The position numbers and the translations under genes were made by a program. DNA of 64,000 bases from Thalassospira profundimaris (GTDB lineage: Bacteria > Pseudomonadota > Alphaproteobacteria > Rhodospirillales > Thalassospiraceae), in assembly GCF_003326795.1 (NCBI RefSeq), contig NZ_JPWI01000005.1, positions 62,001 through 126,000 of the forward strand. The letters run 5' to 3'. Below the pieces are notes generated by a model. The model ran no database searches. It was not told where the DNA came from and saw only the letters and a list, made by a program, of their open reading frames with translations. Positions 7,726 to 17,746 of the stretch are shown one piece after another; within the stretch, counting starts at the first letter, position 1, and the number at the start of each line of letters is the position of its first letter.

Positions 7726-10338
7726 TCAGACTGCTGATGTGTTGGCCAGTTTCGAGATGTCTGCGGCCGACATCGGACGGCCAAGCAGATAGCCTTGCAA
7801 AATATCACATCCAGCTTCGCGCAGAACATCAAGCTGACGGTCATTTTCGACCCCCTCGGCAATACAGGTTTTGCCAAGGTTGCGGGCCATATTGATGATG
7901 GTAATGGCCAATGTCTGGCCTTCTTCGCCCTGATCAATATCGGTCACAAAGCTTCGATCAAGCTTGATGATATCGAACGGCAATGTGCGCAGATAACTCA
8001 GACTGGAAAAACCGGTTCCGAAGTCATCAAGTGAAATGCGAATGCCAAGATCGCGAACACGCTGCAGTTTGGCACGCATGTCTTCGATATTGCGCATGAA
8101 CAGGCTTTCGGTGACTTCAATCTCAAGCCGGTCGGCCGAAAGTCCCTTATCGACCAGAATGGCACGAAGTTGTTCGGCAAGATCAACCGTCCCATAAAAC
8201 TGCTGGACCGAAACATTCACTGCCAGACGCAAGTTATGCAGGCCTTCCTTGCGCCAGTCGACCAGTTGGCGGCAGGCCGTGCGCATGACCCAGCGCCCGA
8301 GTTCACCAATAACCCCGATCTCTTCGGCAACCGGAATGAAGGTTGAGGGTGGAATGATTTCACCGCTGGCTGTGGTCCATCTTGTCAATGCCTCGACCCC
8401 GCAAAGGGCACCGGTTTTGGCGTCAAATTGTGGCTGGTAGGCCAGATGCAGTTCATTGTTATCAAGTGCACGGCGAAGTGCGGTTTCAAGTGCCAGATCG
8501 GCACCCTTTTGACTTTGCATCGACACGCTGTAACGACCAACGCGGTTACGACCCTGTTCTTTGGCCTGCAACATGGCAAGTTCAACACAGCGCAACAGGT
8601 TGCTGGTGTCGTTTGCATCCTTCGGGAAAGAAGCGACCCCGATGCTTGCCGACAGATAAAGGTCATCGCCCCTGCTTGTCAGATGTGGCTCGCCAAGGCG
8701 AACAAGCAGGCGTTCGGCAAGGTTAAGGGCCTCTTGCTCGGTTTTGATGTCCGGCAGGATCGCAGCATATTCATCTGCCCCAACGCGTGCCATAACCGCG
8801 TCATGGCCAAGCTCGCGGCTGACGCGTCTGGAAACTTCGACCAGAACGTCATCACCGGTATTGTGACCCAGCGCGTTATTGACGCGCTGAAAGTTATCGA
8901 TATCAAGCATCATCACGGTCAGGGAGCGATTGTTCTGGCGTGCACGACCAACATGCAGGGACAGTAGCTCCGAAAACCGCCGACGATTGGGCATCCCGGT
9001 TAGCTCATCGGTAAAGGCCATGCGCAGGATGTCTTCGCGGTTCTTTTCCCGTTCACTGATATCGGTGAATATGGATGCGTAATGACTGATGGTGCCGTCG
9101 CTGTCACGGATGGCCATGATTGTCAGCCATTCGGGGAAAACTTCCCCCGATTTGCGACGGTTCCAGATTTCGCCTTCCCATTTTCCGGTTTGCGAGAGAT
9201 CTTCCCACATTTTGGCGTAGAATTCCGGGCTTTGCCGACCTGATTGCAGAATGCTTGGATTCTTGCCAATCACTTCGTCAGCCTGATAGCCGGTAATCCG
9301 GGTGAAAGCGGGATTGACCGCCTCGATTTCGGCGCGTGCGTTGCAAACCATCACACAATCGGGGGAGTTTTCAATCAGCTTGCGGGCAAGGGCAAGTGAC
9401 TGGCGCGCCTTGATCAGTTCGCTGGTGCTGTCGTCATTGATGTTGTTGAGATAAACCAGATAGTCCTGTTCGATGAATTCCAGGAGATCGGCAAAGGACA
9501 GGACCCCGATGATTTCCTTGTGACGGTTTTTCACAACAAGATGGCGGATATTATTGCGCAGCATGATTGTGCGCGCGTCGTTCAGATTGACATCACCGTT
9601 TATCATCCTGACCGGACGGGTGGCGATTTCGCCTGCGGTCAGATTGTCATTATCTTCGGCCAATGCGCGCAGGATATCGCGTTCGGTTATAATTCCGGTT
9701 TGCAATTCGACCGGCAAATCTGCGGCAAAGCCGGTGATAATGGCGCTATCGCGCTTTTCTTCATGCATGCGCCGGCGCAGATCGGTGATCGGCATTCTGG
9801 CATCGACAAAGATCGTTGACTGGCGAAGGGCATCGGCAACGTCATTTGCGCTAAAGGGCTTTTTGTTGCTGATCTGGCGGATCAGATCCGTGCGGCTGAT
9901 GATGCCGACCAGACAATCATTTTCATCTACGGTGACCAGATGGCGGACGTTGCGTTCACGCATTCGGGCGATGGCGGATTGGGGGCTTGCGTGAATGGAA
10001 ACAGTGTGGACCGGATAAGACATATGCATTTCGACAGGCTGGGAAAGCACGGTTTTGCAATCCGCAGGGAGCGAGAGTAAATCGTATTCAGTAAGAATTC
10101 CGACCGGTTTGTTCGATTCTATCGCTATGATGGAACTGGTGTTGGCGTTGCGCATTTTGGAAATGGCTTGCGCAAGCGATGTTGCCGGACTGCAACTCAA
10201 CACTGTCCCGGGCGATAACATACCGACCGTCAGACCAAAAGACCGATCTTCGGCTGGGGTGGGGCGTATCATTTGATCCTGCTCAGATGTCCTGTGCTCT
10301 CTTGTGTTGTGTTCAAAAGGCAATTCGAGTTGCTCCAT
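7726..10338 (-). CDS. CBS-PAS-GGDEF-EAL cyclic-di-GMP signalling protein
   Basis: A cytoplasmic protein of 870 residues with no membrane helix. Four CBS-type repeats occupy about residues 35-300, a PAS domain about 325-440, a GGDEF-fold domain about 445-610 and an EAL domain about 625-870. The cyclase signature is degenerate: GADEY replaces GGDEF. The phosphodiesterase residues look intact (VEALTRW, NVSVQQF, TESLF, DDFGTGFSS, IKLDRSF, EGVEN). The likely activity is therefore c-di-GMP hydrolysis, with the GGDEF-like domain possibly binding GTP as a regulator and the CBS repeats possibly sensing adenine nucleotides. Those two roles are inference. It is transcribed alone. Confidence 0.9.
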   Translation of the reverse strand: MEQLELPFEHNTREHRTSEQDQMIRPTPAEDRSFGLTVGMLSPGTVLSCSPATSLAQAISKMRNANTSSIIAIESNKPVGILTEYDLLSLPADCKTVLSQPVEMHMSYPVHTVSIHASPQSAIARMRERNVRHLVTVDENDCLVGIISRTDLIRQISNKKPFSANDVADALRQSTIFVDARMPITDLRRRMHEEKRDSAIITGFAADLPVELQTGIITERDILRALAEDNDNLTAGEIATRPVRMINGDVNLNDARTIMLRNNIRHLVVKNRHKEIIGVLSFADLLEFIEQDYLVYLNNINDDSTSELIKARQSLALARKLIENSPDCVMVCNARAEIEAVNPAFTRITGYQADEVIGKNPSILQSGRQSPEFYAKMWEDLSQTGKWEGEIWNRRKSGEVFPEWLTIMAIRDSDGTISHYASIFTDISEREKNREDILRMAFTDELTGMPNRRRFSELLSLHVGRARQNNRSLTVMMLDIDNFQRVNNALGHNTGDDVLVEVSRRVSRELGHDAVMARVGADEYAAILPDIKTEQEALNLAERLLVRLGEPHLTSRGDDLYLSASIGVASFPKDANDTSNLLRCVELAMLQAKEQGRNRVGRYSVSMQSQKGADLALETALRRALDNNELHLAYQPQFDAKTGALCGVEALTRWTTASGEIIPPSTFIPVAEEIGVIGELGRWVMRTACRQLVDWRKEGLHNLRLAVNVSVQQFYGTVDLAEQLRAILVDKGLSADRLEIEVTESLFMRNIEDMRAKLQRVRDLGIRISLDDFGTGFSSLSYLRTLPFDIIKLDRSFVTDIDQGEEGQTLAITIINMARNLGKTCIAEGVENDRQLDVLREAGCDILQGYLLGRPMSAADISKLANTSAV

Positions 10339-10424
10339 GTCTAACAGATAACAATTGCCCGGGAATTGTTCTGGATCAAGGACACATGTGGGGATTGTTT
10401 AGAGTCATTAAAGAGCAACCTAAA

Positions 10425-10459
10425 ATAAAACACCCCGCTGATCAGAGATCAGCGGGGTG
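10425..10459 (-). terminator. Rho-independent terminator of acnA
   Basis: A perfect 13-bp stem (10431-10443 with 10447-10459, arm CACCCCGCTGATC) with a 3-nt loop. On the minus strand it is followed by TTTTATTTTAG. It begins 32 nt past the acnA stop. Confidence 0.9.
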
Positions 10460-10490
10460 CGTATCAGCTTGCGTCTGATTTACAAAGAAA

Positions 10491-13178
10491 TCAGGCCGCT
10501 TTCATCATGTTACGCAGAACGAACTGCAAGATGCCGCCGTTCTGGTAGTAGAGAACTTCGTTCTCGGTATCGATACGGCAGGTCGCAACGAGTTCCTCGG
10601 TGCTGCCATCTTTGCGCGTGATGCGAACCGTAACGTCCTGAAGCGGGGTGATGCCATCACCGATGCCCAGTACGTCGAAGGTTTCAGAGCCATCAAGCTT
10701 ATAGGTCTCGCGACCTTCACCGTTTTTGAACTGCAGCGGCAGGACGCCCATGCAGACCAGGTTGGTGCGGTGGATACGCTCGAAGCTTTCCGCGATCACA
10801 GCTTTGACGCCAAGAAGGTTGGTGCCTTTTGCTGCCCAGTCACGCGAAGAACCGGTGCCGTATTCTTTACCAGCGATGACAACCAGCGGGGTGCCTTCGG
10901 CCTGATAACGCATGGCAACGTCATAAACCCAGCCCTGTTCACCCGACGGGTAATGGACCGAGATGCCGCCTTCGGTGCCCGGTGCCATTTCGTTACGAAT
11001 ACGAATGTTGGCAAAGGTACCGCGCATCATGACTTCGTGGTTACCACGGCGTGCGCCATAGGAGTTGAAGTCACGAACGGAAACGCCATGCGCCTTGAGG
11101 TATTCACCTGCCGGGCTTTCTTCCTTGATCGAACCGGCCGGGGAAATGTGGTCGGTGGTAACAGAGTCACCAAGGATCAGGAGCGGACGTGCGCCGTGAA
11201 CTTCTGAGAAGTCACCCGGCTCAGCGGCCATGTTGACGAAGTAAGGCGGGTTCTGGACGTAGGTCGACTTGCCATCCCACGCGAAGGTTTCGCCTTCGGT
11301 GATTTCGATGGCCTGCCAAGGCTTCGGACCAGCAAAGATGTTGTCATAACGATCTTTGTACATCGCAGCAGAAATCGACGACGCAATGGTGTCAGCAATT
11401 TCTTTGTTGCTCGGCCAGATGTCTTTCAGGAAGACGTCATTGCCATTCTTGTCGGTGCCAAGCGGATCGTTGTTCAGATCGACCTTCAGGTTACCGGCAA
11501 GTGCATAGGCAACAACCAGCGGCGGCGAGGCAAGGTAGTTTGCCTTGACCTGCGGGCTGATACGGCCTTCGAAGTTACGGTTACCCGACAGAACGGCGGT
11601 GACGAGCATGTCGTTACCGTCGATTGCATCGATGATCGGTGCTGCCAGCGGACCGGAGTTACCGATACAGGTGGTGCAACCGAAACCGGCAACGTTAAAG
11701 CCAAGCTGATCCAGGTAATCCTGAAGGCCTGCTTTTTCGAGATAGTCGGCAACAACGAGCGAACCCGGTGCAAGCGAGGTTTTCACCCACGGTTTGCTGG
11801 TCAGGCCAAGCTCGACAGCTTTCTTCGCCAGAAGACCTGCTGCAATCAGCACGCTCGGGTTCGAGGTGTTGGTGCAAGAGGTGATCGCAGCGATAACGAC
11901 GTTACCGTCCTTCATTGCAAAGTTTTCGTTCGAAACTGCAACAGAACGATCCGCATCAACGCCCGGTGCCATTTCGGCAAAGGTACCATTGAAGCTCGAA
12001 ACAGCGTCTTTAAGAAGAACACGGTCCTGCGGACGCTTCGGACCCGAAAGGGCCGGCTCGACGGTCGAGATGTCAAGCTCAAGCGTTGCAGTGTATTCGG
12101 CTTCATGTGCCGGATCACGCCACATGCCCTGTTCTTTGGCATATGCCTCGACCAGAGCAATCTGGTCTTCGTCACGACCGGTCGAACGCATGTAGTTCAG
12201 CGTTTCGTCATCGATCGGGAAGAAGCCACAGGTCGCACCATATTCCGGTGCCATGTTACCGATGGTCGCACGGTCCGGCAGGCTCATGTGGTCAAGGGCA
12301 TCGCCATAGAATTCGACGAACTTGCCAACAACGCCTTTTTCACGCAGCATCTGAACGACACGCAGAACGAGGTCAGTTGCGGTGATGCCTTCTTTCATGG
12401 AGCCGGTCAGCTTGAAGCCGACGACTTCCGGGATCAGCATCGAGATCGGCTGGCCAAGCATTGCTGCTTCGGCTTCCAGACCACCAACACCCCAACCCAG
12501 AACAGCAAGGCCGTTAACCATGGTGGTGTGAGAATCGGTACCAACCAGGGTGTCCGGATACGCAACGGTTTTGCCGTCGTCGTCTTTGCCGGTCCAGACG
12601 ACCTTGGCAAGATGTTCGACGTTAACCTGGTGGCAGATGCCAGCTCCCGGCGGGACGATGCGGAAATTGTTGAAAGCGTTCTGGCCCCAACGCAGGAAGC
12701 CATAACGTTCGCCGTTACGCTCGAACTCGACTTCCATGTTTTTGTCGAGTGCGTCGTCGGTACCAAAGAAGTCGATCATGACCGAGTGGTCAATGACAAG
12801 GTCAACCGGTGAAAGCGGGTTCACCTTCTGGGCGTCGCCACCCATCTTCACGACAGCGTCGCGCATTGCAGCAAGGTCAACAACGGCCGGAACGCCGGTG
12901 AAGTCCTGCATCAGAACGCGGGCCGGACGATAGTTGATCTCGTGGCTGCTCTTGTGCTCTTTGAGCCAGTCAATAACAGCTTTGACATCGTCGGTCTTAA
13001 CGGTGAAATCATCTTCATAACGCAGAAGGTTCTCAAGAACGACTTTCAGCGTGAAGGGAAGTTTTGAAACGTCGCCGAATTTCTCGGAAGCAACTTTGAG
13101 GCTGTAATAGTCGACGGACTTGTCCCCGACTTTCAGCGTGCGGCGCGTTTTCAGGTTGTCTTTGCCACAAATGGACAT
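10491..13178 (-). CDS. acnA: Aconitate hydratase AcnA
   Basis: Aconitase A interconverts citrate and isocitrate in the TCA cycle using a [4Fe-4S] cluster. Length is 895 residues, usual for AcnA/IRP1-type enzymes. Cluster cysteines are visible in [10 protein letters not shown] and in [12 protein letters not shown]. The C-terminal swivel domain carries [11 protein letters not shown], a substrate-binding segment. The ATG at 13176-13178 has a strong GAGGAGG just upstream. It is monocistronic and ends at a strong terminator. Upstream is an unusually long gap shared with the divergent ABC importer operon. Confidence 0.97.
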   Translation of the reverse strand: MSICGKDNLKTRRTLKVGDKSVDYYSLKVASEKFGDVSKLPFTLKVVLENLLRYEDDFTVKTDDVKAVIDWLKEHKSSHEINYRPARVLMQDFTGVPAVVDLAAMRDAVVKMGGDAQKVNPLSPVDLVIDHSVMIDFFGTDDALDKNMEVEFERNGERYGFLRWGQNAFNNFRIVPPGAGICHQVNVEHLAKVVWTGKDDDGKTVAYPDTLVGTDSHTTMVNGLAVLGWGVGGLEAEAAMLGQPISMLIPEVVGFKLTGSMKEGITATDLVLRVVQMLREKGVVGKFVEFYGDALDHMSLPDRATIGNMAPEYGATCGFFPIDDETLNYMRSTGRDEDQIALVEAYAKEQGMWRDPAHEAEYTATLELDISTVEPALSGPKRPQDRVLLKDAVSSFNGTFAEMAPGVDADRSVAVSNENFAMKDGNVVIAAITSCTNTSNPSVLIAAGLLAKKAVELGLTSKPWVKTSLAPGSLVVADYLEKAGLQDYLDQLGFNVAGFGCTTCIGNSGPLAAPIIDAIDGNDMLVTAVLSGNRNFEGRISPQVKANYLASPPLVVAYALAGNLKVDLNNDPLGTDKNGNDVFLKDIWPSNKEIADTIASSISAAMYKDRYDNIFAGPKPWQAIEITEGETFAWDGKSTYVQNPPYFVNMAAEPGDFSEVHGARPLLILGDSVTTDHISPAGSIKEESPAGEYLKAHGVSVRDFNSYGARRGNHEVMMRGTFANIRIRNEMAPGTEGGISVHYPSGEQGWVYDVAMRYQAEGTPLVVIAGKEYGTGSSRDWAAKGTNLLGVKAVIAESFERIHRTNLVCMGVLPLQFKNGEGRETYKLDGSETFDVLGIGDGITPLQDVTVRITRKDGSTEELVATCRIDTENEVLYYQNGGILQFVLRNMMKAA

Positions 13179-14009
13179 CAGACCCTCCTCAAGGTGGTTA
13201 AAAGGGCTTGTCGTGACAAGACACCCCGACCGTCGGAGCGCCGAGCGGTGGGCTATCTGTGTTGCGTGACGCGGGTCACGGCTACATATGCATGTGCAAC
13301 GGGGTTACACCACAAATCCCTGTGAAAGTCCAGACCCCGTGAAGGGGTATTAGATAAAACCCGCTGATCGCAGCATCTTGGCAAAGTACAACAAGCGTAG
13401 AAAAACCTTTGGTCGATATGTGGCGTCTGATTTCGCCTTTCAATAGGGGCGTTGTCTTGGTCGAGTCTGTTTTGCTCAGACCTGTTTGTCGCCTGCCGCA
13501 TCTGTCTGTGAGTGCGACGGTCAAAAGTCATCATCGGGATTCTTCTGTGCCGATCCGACATATTCCGAATCCGGTGCGATTCGGTTTTCACGCATCGGAT
13601 AAACGGGGTTGATGGGGGATGTTTGTCTGTCTGGATTTGTGCGGTGCAGGATCGCCAGAAAATTTTGCAACGCGACGAAGCGCTAAAGATCTAACTGATC
13701 GGTCCGTCAGATAACGTTACGTAATCAAGGGTAGAAAGAATACAATAAGGCGGGCAAGCTTTGATTGTGCAGTGCGAATTTGTAGAAAACTCCCAATCCC
13801 TTGCTGATCATTGCATTGACGCAATATGCTGAAATTGGTACTTAAATGCCTATTAAATGTGTCAGGCCCGGTTTCCGTAAGGTCAGGGTCGTATAAAAAT
13901 CCGACACATCATCAGGGAAACTGAATAGCGGTTTGCAAATTTCACCAAAATGAACCCGGTTTGCGGTTCTGCGGCATTTGCGGCCCAAGTCAGGGAGGAA
14001 TGCGACGGC
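13179..14009. other. Long divergent intergenic region between acnA and the importer operon
   Basis: 831 nt without a convincing gene; the short open frames here lack ribosome sites and recognisable protein features. It must hold the acnA promoter (minus) and the livG operon promoter (plus). Small structures seen: an inverted repeat CGTGAC-GCGG-GTCACG near 13264-13279, a 5-bp hairpin ACCCC-GTGAA-GGGGT at 13334-13348, and a palindrome-like ACTGATCGGTCCGTCAGAT at 13694-13712 followed by TAACGTTACGTAA. The last could be an operator of TetR type, but no cognate regulator lies nearby. Confidence 0.5.
13816..13844 (+). promoter_or_regulatory. Possible sigma-70-type promoter of the livG operon
   Basis: TTGACG (13816-13821) and TACTTA (13839-13844) are separated by 17 bp, about 165 nt before the livG start. 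The -10 match is poor, so this is a candidate only. Confidence 0.25.
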
Positions 14010-14819
14010 ATGACGTCACAGAGTCCTATTTTGCAGATTAGCGACGTGTCGCTGGTTTTCGGCGGTGTGCGTGCGCTGAGTGATGTCAGCTTTTCGGTCC
14101 AGCCGGGCGAGCTTTTTTCGATTATTGGTCCGAACGGGGCCGGTAAGACATCAATGCTGAACTGTGTGTCCGGGCGTTATAGCCCGACATCTGGTTCCGT
14201 ATCGTTCAAGGGGCAGGATGTCACGGGGCTCAAGCCCAATGACCGTGCTGAACTTGGCATCGGACGTACCTTCCAGAATCTGGCGTTGTTCGGCCATATG
14301 AATGTTCTGGATAACATCATGGTTGGTCGCCACCATCTTCTGAAGAACAACTTCATGAACGGGCCGCTTTACTGGTTTGGCGGCGCGCAGAAAGAAGAAC
14401 TCGAACATCGCCGCTTCTGCGAGGATGTGATCGATTTTCTTGAAATCTCCCATATCCGCAAGGCAACAGCGGGCACGCTTTCATATGGTTTGCGCAAGCG
14501 CGTGGAACTTGCGCGTGCTGTTGCGCTGCGCCCTGACCTGATCCTGCTTGATGAACCGATGGCGGGCATGAACCTCGAAGAAAAAGAGGACATGGCGCGC
14601 TTCATCATCGACCTCAACGAAGAGTGGGGCATGACGGTGGTGATGATCGAACATGACATGGGTGTGGTTATGGATATCTCGAACCGCGTGATGGTTCTTG
14701 ATTTCGGACGCAAGATTGCCGAAGGCCTCCCCGAAGAGGTGATGGCCAACAGTCACGTCAAGAAAGCCTATCTCGGCGAAGAAGACGACGAAACGGATGA
14801 AGACGAGCAGGTGGCCTGA
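14010..14819 (+). CDS. livG: LIV-type ABC transporter ATP-binding protein (LivG-like)
   Basis: First ATPase of a branched-chain-amino-acid-type (HAAT) importer, 270 residues. Walker A is GPNGAGKTS (about residues 40-48), the signature is the LivG-style LSYGLRKRVELAR, and Walker B is LILLDEPMAGMN. The C-terminus ends in an acidic tail (EEDDETDEDEQ). I chose ATG 14010, the start fitting the family N-terminus, with GGGAGGA 12-16 nt upstream. A longer frame from 13950 is open but adds a non-conserved stretch. It is the first gene of a seven-gene operon. The ligase gene begins 2 nt after its stop, suggesting coupled translation. Confidence 0.9.
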   Translation: MTSQSPILQISDVSLVFGGVRALSDVSFSVQPGELFSIIGPNGAGKTSMLNCVSGRYSPTSGSVSFKGQDVTGLKPNDRAELGIGRTFQNLALFGHMNVLDNIMVGRHHLLKNNFMNGPLYWFGGAQKEELEHRRFCEDVIDFLEISHIRKATAGTLSYGLRKRVELARAVALRPDLILLDEPMAGMNLEEKEDMARFIIDLNEEWGMTVVMIEHDMGVVMDISNRVMVLDFGRKIAEGLPEEVMANSHVKKAYLGEEDDETDEDEQVA

Positions 14820-14821
14820 GC

Positions 14822-16771
14822 ATGAGCAGCAATATCCCCGATTATGCCGACGTTCAGTCGCTTGATACCTTCCCGAAAGTGCTGGCCTATAATGCCCGCA
14901 ATTTTGGCGGTGAAATTGCCATGCGCGAAAAGGAATTCGGCATCTGGCAGGAATTCACATGGAAAGACTATAACGACCGCGTCAAATGGATGACGCTTGG
15001 CATGCGCAGCCTTGGCATCAGCCAGGGTGATGTTGTCGGCATCATTGGTGAAAACCGTCCGGAATGGGTCTGGGGTGAAATCGCAGCCCACGCGCTGCGC
15101 GGTATGTCGGTCGGTCTGTATCAGGACAGCCTTCATGAAGAAGTCGCCTATCTGATCACCTATTCCGGTGCCCGGATCCTGATCGCTGAAGACGAAGAAC
15201 AATGCGACAAGCTGATCGAGCTTGGTGAAGATATCCCGACTGTCGAGCACATCATTTATTGCGACCCGCGCGGGATGCGCAAATATGATGATCCGCGTTT
15301 GATGGATGTTGAAAAGCTTTATGAGCTTGGTCGCGCGCTTGAGGACAAAAATCCCGGTATCTATGACCAGATGGTTGCTGATACCCGTGGTGATGAATGT
15401 GCAATCCTGTGTACGACGTCGGGCACCACGTCCAAGCCGAAAATGGCAATGCTCAATTCCGGTGATTTTCTGGATCATTGCGCGGCCTATCTGCGTGCCG
15501 ACCCGAAATATCCCGGTGACAACTATGTCTCTGTCCTGCCGCTTCCGTGGATCATGGAACAGGTCTATGTGGTTGGTCAGTCCCTGATCAGCCGCCAGAT
15601 CGTCAATTTCGTCGAAGAGCAGGAAACCATGATGGCCGACCTGCGCGAAATTGGCCCGAACTTTGTTCTGCTGGCACCGCGCGTCTGGGAAACCATTGCA
15701 GCCGATGTCCGCGCCCGGATGATGGATTCCACACCGTTCAAACAAAAGATGTTTGATGCCGGTATGGCACTGGCCCGCACGGCCCTTGATAATGGTGGTC
15801 ATTCCAAGCTGGCCGACATCATTCTGATGAATGCACTGAAAGACCGCCTGGGGTTCTCGAACCTGCGTTCGGCGGCAACCGGTGGTGCGGCGATTGGCCC
15901 GGAAACCTTCAAGTTCTTCCATGCCATGGGTGTGCCGCTACGCCAGCTTTATGGCCAGACCGAACTGTGTGGTGCCTATACCATCCATCAGCCGGACGAC
16001 ATTGATTTCGATACAGTCGGGATTGCCTTTGACAATTCCGACATTCAGGTCATCAACACCGATGAAAACGGGGTTGGCGAAATCGTTGCCCGCACGTCGG
16101 GGATGTTTACCGGTTACTACAAAAACCAGGATGCCTATGACGAAGATGTCAGGGATGGCTGGATGCATACCGGTGATGCCGGCTACTTCAAGGACGAAAA
16201 CAAGCATCTTGTTGTGATCGACCGCATGAAGGATCTGGCAGAAACATCGACCGGGGTTCGGTATTCGCCGCAGTTTATCGAGAACAAACTGAAATTCTCG
16301 CCCTTCATTGCCGAGGCCGTGATCCTTGGCAAGGATCTGCCGTTCCTGTCGACCATGATCTGCATTCGCTATTCGATCATGGCCAAATGGGCCGAGCAGC
16401 GCGGGATCGCCTTTACCAACTACACCAACCTGTCCGCCCAGCCGCAGGTCTATGACATGATCACCAAGGAAATCCACGAGGTGAACAAGACCCTGCCCGA
16501 GGCACAGCGTATCAAGCGTTTCCTTCTTCTCTACAAGGAACTTGATGCCGATGACGGGGAACTGACCCGTACGCGCAAAGTGCGTCGTGGCGTGGTTGCC
16601 GAAAAATATGCCGACATCATTGATGCGGTTTATGCCGGCAATGACACGGTGGATATCGACACCATGATCACCTTCCAGGACGGGTCGAAAACCCGCATCC
16701 AGACAAGTGTGAAGGTCGTCGATCTCGAAGATAACAAGGTCGCACAGACGGCCCCGAAAGCCGCCGAATAA
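14822..16771 (+). CDS. AMP-dependent acyl-CoA ligase (long-chain fatty-acid-CoA ligase family)
   Basis: ATP-dependent acyl-CoA synthetase of the ANL superfamily, 649 residues, of the FadD15/long-chain type. The P-loop TTSGTTSKPK spans residues 198-207. YGQTELCG and MHTGDAGYF are the adenylate-binding motifs, and DRMKDLAETSTG is the hinge region. The family activates a carboxylate to its CoA thioester through an acyl-adenylate. Its place between the first ATPase and the permeases of an importer suggests that the imported compound is a carboxylic acid activated on entry, but the substrate is not evident. Translation is probably coupled to livG. Confidence 0.9.
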   Translation: MSSNIPDYADVQSLDTFPKVLAYNARNFGGEIAMREKEFGIWQEFTWKDYNDRVKWMTLGMRSLGISQGDVVGIIGENRPEWVWGEIAAHALRGMSVGLYQDSLHEEVAYLITYSGARILIAEDEEQCDKLIELGEDIPTVEHIIYCDPRGMRKYDDPRLMDVEKLYELGRALEDKNPGIYDQMVADTRGDECAILCTTSGTTSKPKMAMLNSGDFLDHCAAYLRADPKYPGDNYVSVLPLPWIMEQVYVVGQSLISRQIVNFVEEQETMMADLREIGPNFVLLAPRVWETIAADVRARMMDSTPFKQKMFDAGMALARTALDNGGHSKLADIILMNALKDRLGFSNLRSAATGGAAIGPETFKFFHAMGVPLRQLYGQTELCGAYTIHQPDDIDFDTVGIAFDNSDIQVINTDENGVGEIVARTSGMFTGYYKNQDAYDEDVRDGWMHTGDAGYFKDENKHLVVIDRMKDLAETSTGVRYSPQFIENKLKFSPFIAEAVILGKDLPFLSTMICIRYSIMAKWAEQRGIAFTNYTNLSAQPQVYDMITKEIHEVNKTLPEAQRIKRFLLLYKELDADDGELTRTRKVRRGVVAEKYADIIDAVYAGNDTVDIDTMITFQDGSKTRIQTSVKVVDLEDNKVAQTAPKAAE

Positions 16772-16834
16772 GGCAGCAGCAAAACTGTGGTCCCGGTCTA
16801 TCGGATTGCGGGCCGCCATTACAGGGATGGCAAC

Positions 16835-17728
16835 ATGAATTTCGAACTTCTGTTCCAGCTTCTGCTGAACGGGTTGATTGTCGGCACACTCTATGGCGTC
16901 GTCGCGATGTGCTTTGTGCTGATCTATAAATCAACCCAGATCGTTAACTTTGCCCAGGGCGAGTTTCTGCTGATTGGCGCGTGGGTTTGCTATGCGTTTC
17001 TGGTGGAAATGAGTTTGCCTTTCTGGCTGGGTTTCCTGTTTACGCTGCTGTTTATGATGGCGTTTGGCATCATCCTTCAGATGGTCGTCTTGCGTCCGAT
17101 GATCGGGGAACCGATCATTTCCGTGATCATGGTGACCATCGGCCTTTCTATTTTCTTCCAGGCCGCGACCAAGTGGATTTTCGGTGCCACCACGGCAAGC
17201 TATCCGCAAGTGTTCGAGACCCGGTCGATCAATCTGCTCGGGATGCAAATCGAAACCGCCTACATCATGAGTTTCGTGATCTCGCTGTTCATCATGGCAG
17301 GCTTCTACTGGTTCTTTAAATATTCCAAACTCGGCCTGGCCATGCGCGCAACTGCATTTGACCAGCAGGTTGCGCAAAGCCTGGGTATTTCAGTCAAGAC
17401 CGTCTTTGCAATGTCCTGGGCCATCTCGGCACTTGTTTCGGGGATTGCGGGGATTGTGATCGGCATGGTCAACGGCGTGTCTTCCGCACTTTCGGTGATC
17501 GGGATCAAGGTGTTCCCGGCGGTCATTCTGGGCGGGCTTGATTCAATTGTTGGCGCCATCGTTGGTGGTGTGATTATCGGCCTGCTTGAAAACACCGCCG
17601 AGTTTGTCGATGGCCAGTATCTGAACTGGGGCAACCTGTTCTCGATCGCACCGTTCTATGTGCTGATCATCATTCTGTGCATCAAGCCATATGGCCTGTT
17701 TGGCACCAAAGACATCGAACGTATCTAA
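16835..17728 (+). CDS. livH: LIV-type ABC transporter permease (LivH-like)
   Basis: Membrane subunit of the importer, 297 residues with about eight hydrophobic helices. The LivH hallmarks are present: LNGLIVGTLYGVVAMCFVLIYKST near the N-terminus, NFAQGEFLLIGAW, and PAVILGGLDSIVGAIVGG near the C-terminus. Start ATG 16835 has AGGGA 9-13 nt upstream. The open frame back to 16787 lacks family similarity. It pairs with the LivM-like permease 18 nt downstream. Confidence 0.92.
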   Translation: MNFELLFQLLLNGLIVGTLYGVVAMCFVLIYKSTQIVNFAQGEFLLIGAWVCYAFLVEMSLPFWLGFLFTLLFMMAFGIILQMVVLRPMIGEPIISVIMVTIGLSIFFQAATKWIFGATTASYPQVFETRSINLLGMQIETAYIMSFVISLFIMAGFYWFFKYSKLGLAMRATAFDQQVAQSLGISVKTVFAMSWAISALVSGIAGIVIGMVNGVSSALSVIGIKVFPAVILGGLDSIVGAIVGGVIIGLLENTAEFVDGQYLNWGNLFSIAPFYVLIIILCIKPYGLFGTKDIERI

Positions 17729-17746
17729 GGGACGGGGAAACGAATT

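Noticed and set aside
13264..13279. A CRP/FNR-type site upstream of acnA
   Set aside because: The inverted repeat CGTGAC-N4-GTCACG has the wrong spacing for the TGTGA-N6-TCACA consensus.
13694..13725. A PaaR or LiuR site before the importer operon
   Set aside because: The half-sites do not match either palindrome well enough, and no such regulator is adjacent; kept only as an unassigned structure.
15938..16819. A 293-codon minus-strand frame opposite the CoA ligase
   Set aside because: Antisense shadow; the plus frame has all ANL motifs and fits the operon.
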